Part shown: positions 59,093 to 64,000 of the stretch, in pieces
Position numbering within the stretch: the first letter of the stretch is position 1
Layout: each line of letters opens with the position of its first letter
NCBI GenBank assembly: GCA_016699325.1
Contig: CP064971.1
Span: 744,001-808,000 of the forward strand
Direction: 5' to 3'
Length of the DNA: 64,000 nt
Source: Methanolinea sp.
GTDB lineage: Archaea > Halobacteriota > Methanomicrobia > Methanomicrobiales > Methanospirillaceae
Position numbers and translations under genes: made by a program
The notes under the pieces: generated by a model
What the model was told of the DNA's origin: nothing
Seen by the model: the letters and a program-made list of their open reading frames with translations, nothing else
Databases searched by the model: none

Positions 59093-59668
59093 ATGACGAG
59101 GTCCGCACTGCTCATTATTGATATGCAGAACGATTTTGTACGGGAAGGGGCTCCATTCCGTGTCAGGGAGGCAGAGGCCACCATAGGCAACGTTCGGGAG
59201 GTGCTCGAAATTTTCCGGCGCAACCGCCTCCCGGTATTCCATGTCCTCCGCGTCCATCGCAGCGACGGGTCCGACGTGGAGTTATTTCGGAAAGAGCTTT
59301 TCAGGAAGACGCCTTTTGCCGTCAGTGGAACGAAGGGTGCACAGGTAATCAGCGAGCTAGAACCGGCGCCGGGTGAATACATCATCAAAAAGACGAGGAT
59401 GAGCGCCTTCATGCAGACCGAGCTTGACCTAATGCTCCGGACCCTCTCGGTCGACACGGTTTTTGTCGCAGGTATCCAGACCCCGAACTGCATAAGGACA
59501 ACGGTCTTTGACGCTCTTGCCCTAAATTACCGGGCGTTTCTCGTTGAAGATGCCGTAGCTGCCCAGAACGAGGAGATACACCGGTCGAACTGCCGGGATA
59601 TGGCGGCCATCGGGGTCGGGATGCTGAAGGCAGCAGATGTGGAGGAACTGATCCGCCCTGCCCGGTAA
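59093..59668 (+). CDS. Cysteine hydrolase, isochorismatase family
   Basis: A 191-residue member of the isochorismatase-like superfamily. The Asp-Lys-Cys catalytic triad is visible: LLIIDMQNDF (Asp), IIKKTRMSAF (Lys), and VAGIQTPNCIRTT (Cys). This family includes nicotinamidases, isochorismatases and carbamoylases. Here the substrate is unclear; the length and GxxTxxCV-like turn suit nicotinamidase-like enzymes. ATG 59093 gives MTRSALLIIDM, the standard start. Confidence 0.88.
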   Translation: MTRSALLIIDMQNDFVREGAPFRVREAEATIGNVREVLEIFRRNRLPVFHVLRVHRSDGSDVELFRKELFRKTPFAVSGTKGAQVISELEPAPGEYIIKKTRMSAFMQTELDLMLRTLSVDTVFVAGIQTPNCIRTTVFDALALNYRAFLVEDAVAAQNEEIHRSNCRDMAAIGVGMLKAADVEELIRPAR

Positions 59669-59762
59669 AAAGCCGAGGAGAGGGAGGCATATTGTCTTCC
59701 CACCTGCCCATTCCCTGAACTCTGCACCAGGGTGGGTTGAGAGCATCCGTCCTGCCAGGGGT

Positions 59763-60359
59763 TCACTCCGGAGGACTGTCCGTTAGGATCTCTTTGAGGT
59801 GCCTGAAATCTGCTGCAAGCTGCTCCCGCAAGGCAGGATTATGGGTGACTGCTGCCGGATGATAGACCGGAAAGATGGTAACCGGCCCGTGTGGAGCATC
59901 GACCGGGAATGCCATGCCATGGATCTCGCTGATCTTTTTTCCAGGGATCCCAAACTGCCCCATGACAACCGCAGCTGAAAACCTGCCCAGGGGAACGATA
60001 ACGGACGGGCACACAAGGCCAATCTGCCGGTCGAGGTATGGTTTACATGCCTTTATCTCGTCCTTTCTCGGATCACGGTTTTTCGGAGGGCGGCACTTGA
60101 GGACGTTTGTTATGAACAGATCGTTCCGGGAAAGACCGGCTGAGGCCAGGAGACTGTCCAGGACCGTTCCGGCCCGGCCGGCAAACGGTCGCCCGGTTCG
60201 ATCCTCCTGCTCTCCCGGGGCTTCTCCAACCAGGAGGATGCAGGAAGTTGCCGGTCCTTCCCCGGGAACAGCATGTTTCCGTCCTGAAGCGAGCCGGCAA
60301 CGGGTGCAGGCGAGGATCTCCTGTTCCAGGACGCGGGCTTCCTCTCCAGTCAGGGACAT
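59763..60359 (-). CDS. Type-4 (family 4) uracil-DNA glycosylase with 4Fe-4S cluster
   Basis: A 198-residue DNA repair enzyme removing uracil from deaminated cytosine. It has the cluster cysteines CTRCRL (18, 21) and later Cys in NVLKCRPPKNRDP and GLVCPSVIV. Motif 1 is VGEAPGEQEDRTGRPFAGRAGTVLDSLL, and the second catalytic motif is PVYHPAAVTHNP. Typical length for archaeal UDGa. It is followed by the CorC-like gene 45 bases away. Confidence 0.94.
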   Translation of the reverse strand: MSLTGEEARVLEQEILACTRCRLASGRKHAVPGEGPATSCILLVGEAPGEQEDRTGRPFAGRAGTVLDSLLASAGLSRNDLFITNVLKCRPPKNRDPRKDEIKACKPYLDRQIGLVCPSVIVPLGRFSAAVVMGQFGIPGKKISEIHGMAFPVDAPHGPVTIFPVYHPAAVTHNPALREQLAADFRHLKEILTDSPPE

Positions 60360-60404
60360 CGCCCCTCATTTTTGATATGGTACATCCTGCCAGGCACCCG
60401 CCGG

Positions 60405-61745
60405 TTACACACCGTCCGTGGACCCTGCCTCCGGCTGCTTGACGGATGAACGGGGTGTGACCAGGATTTTATCAACCCTGTTCCCATCCATGTCAACCAC
60501 TTCGAACCGGTAATTATTCCATTCGACTACGTCCCCGGTATCAGGAATCCTCCCAAGCTCCGTCATCACGAATCCTGCGAGCGTATGATAGAGCCCTTCC
60601 TGTTCGCCGGGGAGCATGGATATGCCGATGAAGTCCTTCACCTCATCGAGGGGGTATAGACCGTCGATGAGAAACGATCCGTTCTCCCGCCTGATCAGCT
60701 CCCGGTCATGAGAAATCCCCGAAATTCCGATGTCACCTATGATCGCTTTCATGATATCGTGCACGGTGATTATCCCGGTTATCACCCCAAATTCATCGAT
60801 TGCAAGCGCTATGGGAGTCGGCGAGGTCTTGAGGAGCTCCATCAGCTGCAGGGCCGGGGCTGTCTCGGCTATGAATATCGGTTCCCTCAGGATCAGGGCT
60901 ATATCAGCGCTTCCTCCTTCTATCATCTGGGCCCAGAGATCCCTGACCCATATGACCCCGGAAAGCGTATCAAGCTCGCCCCGGTACACGGGAAGGAACG
61001 AGTGATTGCTGGAAAGGATGGTCTTTATCGATGAATTCACCGGTAAATCGAGATCGATGCCGATGATATCCGGCCGGGGTGTCATCAGGGACAGGACCTT
61101 CCGGTCACCGAGCCGGAAGATGGCATTGACCATGGCCTCCTCCTCTTTCTCGATTACCCCTGCCCTGGCCCCTTCGGACAGTATCTGCCATATCTCTTCT
61201 TCAGAGATCCCTGCCGGCTCAGGTCTCTTCCTCCCAGACGCCTTTAGGATCCCCTCGGTGGTAGCGGTAAGTATCCGGACAAACGGCAGTACAGCAACCG
61301 ATATCGCCCGGAGAGGACGGGCCACCCGCGATGCGATATACTCGGGATTGTCAAGACCGATTCTCTTCGGAACCAGCTCCCCGAATAGCAGGGAGAGGAA
61401 GGTTGTCGCGACGATAACTAAGGCAACACTGATGACGGTTGCATACGGCGCCAGCGCAGGAACCGCTCCGATGGAGGGAGCGAGGTAACCTCCCAGGGCA
61501 ATCCCGCTGTATGCCCCGGTAAGAATCCAGATAAAGGTGGTTGCAACCTGGATAGTGGAAAGGAACATATTCGGGTCGTCAAGGAGCTCGAGGGCGGTTG
61601 CCGCTCCCTGATTTCCTTTACCGGCGAGCAGCTCCAGCCGCATCCGTTTTGAAGCGATGAACACCGAGTGTGCCAGGGAGAAGAAGGCATTCAGTCCGAT
61701 GAGTATGCCGATGACGAGCAGTCCGGTGAGCGGTTCAGCAGCCAT
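60405..61745 (-). CDS. HlyC/CorC-family membrane protein with CBS domains
   Basis: A 446-residue CNNM/CorC-type protein. The N-terminal DUF21 region has three or four membrane helices and GELVPKRIGLDNPEYIASRVARP. A CBS pair follows, with VLSLMTPRPDIIGIDLD and HSFLPVYRGELDTLSGVIWVRDL, then ALAIDEFGVITGIITVHDIMKAIIGDI. The C-terminal CorC-HlyC domain ends LGRIPDTGDVVEWNNYRFEVVDMDGNRVDKI. Members handle magnesium or cobalt efflux. ATG 61745, overlapping the preceding flavoprotein by 11 bases. Confidence 0.9.
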   Translation of the reverse strand: MAAEPLTGLLVIGILIGLNAFFSLAHSVFIASKRMRLELLAGKGNQGAATALELLDDPNMFLSTIQVATTFIWILTGAYSGIALGGYLAPSIGAVPALAPYATVISVALVIVATTFLSLLFGELVPKRIGLDNPEYIASRVARPLRAISVAVLPFVRILTATTEGILKASGRKRPEPAGISEEEIWQILSEGARAGVIEKEEEAMVNAIFRLGDRKVLSLMTPRPDIIGIDLDLPVNSSIKTILSSNHSFLPVYRGELDTLSGVIWVRDLWAQMIEGGSADIALILREPIFIAETAPALQLMELLKTSPTPIALAIDEFGVITGIITVHDIMKAIIGDIGISGISHDRELIRRENGSFLIDGLYPLDEVKDFIGISMLPGEQEGLYHTLAGFVMTELGRIPDTGDVVEWNNYRFEVVDMDGNRVDKILVTPRSSVKQPEAGSTDGV

Positions 61746-62658
61746 GCCGTCTGGAGCCTCCACCCACGAGTTCTTCAGCGACCGCTGCACGGATCTGCCC
61801 TTCCAGCCCCGGCACCTTCCGGACATCCCGCAGGCGGTCGATCCCGTCGGCCAGGACAGGGGCTCTCGGGGTGATATGCAGGTTTTTCATGAAATCATGG
61901 ATCACGCGGGTGACGCAGGTGAAATTATCTTTCCCGGTCCGCCCGGCAACTGCACACACCAAACCCGTTCTCTGGACAAACCTGCCTGCCAGGAACATCT
62001 CGGCATGGAAGGCCTGGAACCGGTCTATCATGAGCTTCAGCTCTCCAGGGACCGTGCTGGTATATACCGGCGTGCAGATCACGAGGAGACGGGCGTGGCG
62101 GAGGGAGGCGATGATCCCTTCCATGTCATCGTGAAAAGTGCAAAAACCGGTATTGTAGCACTGGTAGCACCCGGTGCAGCCCCTTATCCAGAGATCGTGG
62201 GGGAATACCACTTCCACAGAGCTTCCCGCCTCCTCTGCCGCGGCAGCAACCCAGCCTGCCATGATGCTGCAGTTGCCATCTGCCCGCGGGCTCCCCTGGA
62301 TGATGAGCACATCGTTTTTCCGGGAGTCAATCGGCTCTCTCACCTGCTCAAGGTGGACAGCAAAAAACGCCTCCGGATCGCGGGAGAGCAGGTCTTCCCA
62401 CTTGTCTGCCTCCCTGCGGGCAACCGATTCGGCATCGAGGGGATCCGTTGGAGAATATTCGTAGGTATTGGTCCGGAAGAGGGCGAGGGTCCGGTCACCG
62501 AGGAGGAGCCGGAGCGTGTACAGGCGCATTCCCGGGTAAAGGGCGGAGAGGTCGCGGCGGGTCAGGACCATGGTGTAGGATCCTTCACGACCCCTCACCT
62601 CCCGTTGTTCGAGGACTTCCCCGGGATCCTCCATACCGATTGGGTCGACCCGGTGCAT
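61735..62658 (-). CDS. Iron-sulfur flavoprotein (Isf-like) with N-terminal extension
   Basis: 307 residues. The second half is a flavodoxin-like NADPH-dependent FMN reductase fold: VLIIQGSPRADGNCSIMAGWV (FMN phosphate loop), then GCTGCYQCYNTGFC, the compact Cx2Cx2Cx5C motif of the methanogen iron-sulfur flavoprotein, then VICTPVYTSTVPGELKLMIDRFQAF. Isf in Methanosarcina holds a 4Fe-4S cluster and reduces oxygen or peroxide. The first ~110 residues (up to REPIDSRKND) are an unusual extension with no family assigned. The HlyC gene overlaps its end by 11 bases. Confidence 0.85.
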   Translation of the reverse strand: MHRVDPIGMEDPGEVLEQREVRGREGSYTMVLTRRDLSALYPGMRLYTLRLLLGDRTLALFRTNTYEYSPTDPLDAESVARREADKWEDLLSRDPEAFFAVHLEQVREPIDSRKNDVLIIQGSPRADGNCSIMAGWVAAAAEEAGSSVEVVFPHDLWIRGCTGCYQCYNTGFCTFHDDMEGIIASLRHARLLVICTPVYTSTVPGELKLMIDRFQAFHAEMFLAGRFVQRTGLVCAVAGRTGKDNFTCVTRVIHDFMKNLHITPRAPVLADGIDRLRDVRKVPGLEGQIRAAVAEELVGGGSRRHGC

Positions 62659-62727
62659 GATAAGCGTATTTCCGGAATGATTACACGCGATGTCGTAAGG
62701 CTCTTTTTTATCGCCGGCGAACTGATC

Positions 62728-63999
62728 ATGATCTATATCATGGATCCCCTCCCTGCATTCGGCCTGACCCTCGTTGCCATCTCTGTTGTCGGTATCCGGT
62801 TCCGGATTTCCCCGTTCTTCACGCTGGTAGGCGGGGCCCTCTTCTATGGCATCCTCACCGGCCTTCCACCGGATCGGATCGTGGCGGTCATGACAGCGGG
62901 TATCGGGCAGGTGTTCGGGCTCTTCGCCATCATCATCTTTTCAGGAGCAGTGATCGCGAAGATACTCGAAGAACAGGGGCAGGTTGCAGAGATTGTGTCA
63001 GACCTCAGGAACTGGTTGAAAACCCCGGCAGCTATCTCCGGATTTTCCGGATACCTGCTGGCACTCCCGGTAGCCTGCAGCATCACGGCATTCATTATCC
63101 TTGAACCGATTGTCGGGAGCCTCGGAAGTGGCGAGTCGCGCCGGGCATGGCTGGCACTGGCGGCCATCGGGAGCCTCATCTCGTTCGGGCTTGTCTACCC
63201 GACACCGGTCACCATCCCGCTCATCAAATCGCTCATGGCAGGGCAATCCCCCTTCATCTATGAAGTGGTAGCAGTCACCCTTTCCCTGATCCTGCTTGCC
63301 GGGATCATCGTGTTCAGACCGGGTGCAGCCAGTGCACTGCCCGGAGAGGCCGCGCCCCGTGGCGGGGCTGAACCGCCTGGGGAGGGATCTTCGTCATTCC
63401 ACTACCGGGCCTGGGCTCCCTTCGCTGCCATAATCCTCGCCATTCCACTTGGAGCAGCACTCGGCCTCTCCACCGGCTCCCTCATACAGGTGATCATGCT
63501 TGCCGGCGCGGTGACCGCCCTGATCCTTGCCCCCCCACCTGTCCGGGTATCCGGGCTCCACCGGGGAGCGAAACATGCCGGGCTCATCATCTTTGACATC
63601 TGCGGTGCCGGGGCGCTGGCCGCCGTCATCCTCGAGTCGGGGTTTGCCGGGGCTGTACTGGGGGAAATATCCATGATTGCCCCCCTTCTCGCGGCACCAT
63701 TCATTTTAGCAGCGCTCCTCCAGACCGCCCAGGGCTCGCGGGTGGTAACAGCCGTGATTTCCGCCGAAGTCCTCCGCGGGACGGCTGTGGCGGCAGCCCT
63801 GCACCCCATCGCCCTGGTCCTGATGGTTATTGCCGGGACCTTCGTCTTCAGCTACGTGACCGACCCGTTCTTCTGGATTGTGAAACATGCCACCGGCGAT
63901 GGGTATCGGGAGATGATCACCGGTTATACCCTTCCGGTTGCAGCATGCGGGCTTGTCATCTTCTGTGCTGCCCTTATTCTCCAGGGCCTGCTCCTGTAG
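62728..63999 (+). CDS. GntP-family permease
   Basis: A ~423-residue transporter with about 12 membrane helices. The opening FGLTLVAISVVGIRFRISPFFTLVGGALFYGILTG is the GntP start. AGIGQVFGLFAIIIFSGAVIAKILEEQGQVAEIV, and the central SGFSGYLLALPVACSITAFIILEPI, continue the pattern. A cytoplasmic linker of about 40 residues (SALPGEAAPRGGAEPPGEG) separates the halves. LLQTAQGSRVVTAVISAEVL is the diagnostic segment with conserved Gln and Ser. Members import gluconate and related sugar acids by proton symport; substrate unproven. Start 62728 or 62740. The stop is two bases before the window end. Confidence 0.88.
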   Translation: MIYIMDPLPAFGLTLVAISVVGIRFRISPFFTLVGGALFYGILTGLPPDRIVAVMTAGIGQVFGLFAIIIFSGAVIAKILEEQGQVAEIVSDLRNWLKTPAAISGFSGYLLALPVACSITAFIILEPIVGSLGSGESRRAWLALAAIGSLISFGLVYPTPVTIPLIKSLMAGQSPFIYEVVAVTLSLILLAGIIVFRPGAASALPGEAAPRGGAEPPGEGSSSFHYRAWAPFAAIILAIPLGAALGLSTGSLIQVIMLAGAVTALILAPPPVRVSGLHRGAKHAGLIIFDICGAGALAAVILESGFAGAVLGEISMIAPLLAAPFILAALLQTAQGSRVVTAVISAEVLRGTAVAAALHPIALVLMVIAGTFVFSYVTDPFFWIVKHATGDGYREMITGYTLPVAACGLVIFCAALILQGLLL

Positions 64000-64000
64000 A

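Noticed and set aside
1..64000. tRNA, rRNA and CRISPR arrays
   Set aside because: No tRNA TpsiC-like arm with matching acceptor, no rRNA stretch, and no regularly spaced repeat series was found by eye; short tRNAs with introns could still be missed.

Overview
The window reads as chromosomal DNA of a methanogenic archaeon, most likely of the order Methanomicrobiales. The evidence is an archaeal information-processing cluster (Kae1, S27ae, S24e, archaeal dephospho-CoA kinase, Spt4, Rpo7, aIF2-gamma), a YcaO protein of the type that thioamidates methyl-coenzyme M reductase, an archaeal AglB oligosaccharyltransferase, a form III RuBisCO and a type-4 uracil-DNA glycosylase. The order is an inference from gene content; genus and species cannot be fixed by eye. 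I saw no rRNA, tRNA or CRISPR array.

Layout. 1-4.0 kb: a tight minus-strand translation/transcription operon. 4.2-9.8 kb: NikR, a DUF2098 protein, YcaO, a histone-deacetylase-like hydrolase and AglB. 10-12.8 kb: a flippase and a glycosyltransferase. 13-16.7 kb: a minus-strand operon sufC-sufB-pcm-cyclase-unknown. 16.8-22.6 kb: an orphan DNA methyltransferase, a HAD phosphatase, a glutamine amidotransferase and an MrfB/MrfA-like exonuclease-helicase pair. 22.9-24.1 kb: an encapsulin nanocompartment with its ferritin-like cargo. 24.8-27.2 kb: a DUF2284 protein and an AT-rich cluster of four small genes ending in a CAP-domain protein.

27.6-46.7 kb is a surface-glycan region. It has UDP-glucose pyrophosphorylase, UDP-glucose dehydrogenase and a UDP-glucuronate decarboxylase-like SDR for sugar nucleotides. 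Many glycosyltransferases, two methyltransferases, a Wzm/Wzt ABC exporter and a large GT-C-like membrane protein follow. Much of it (33.6-39.8 and 44.2-46.6 kb) is AT-rich. Its left edge holds an IS66 remnant and a frameshifted IS1634-like element, and its right edge holds a decayed, inverted end of the same IS. This suggests that the island was assembled by mobile DNA.

47-64 kb returns to GC-rich sequence and is dominated by redox and housekeeping genes: a class V aminotransferase, a PEP-mutase/isocitrate-lyase family enzyme, form III RuBisCO beside two CxxCxxCC metal-binding proteins, a striking fusion of two rubredoxin domains to a thiamine-diphosphate enzyme, TrmO, a cysteine hydrolase, uracil-DNA glycosylase, a CorC-like membrane protein, an iron-sulfur flavoprotein and a GntP-type permease. 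Iron/sulfur handling and oxidative protection recur: SufBC, encapsulated ferritin, rubredoxins, iron-sulfur flavoprotein, UDG, MrfAB and Pcm. The most unusual items are the double-rubredoxin/ThDP fusion, the encapsulin operon with a leader that can fold over its own ribosome binding site, and the AT-rich CAP-domain cluster.
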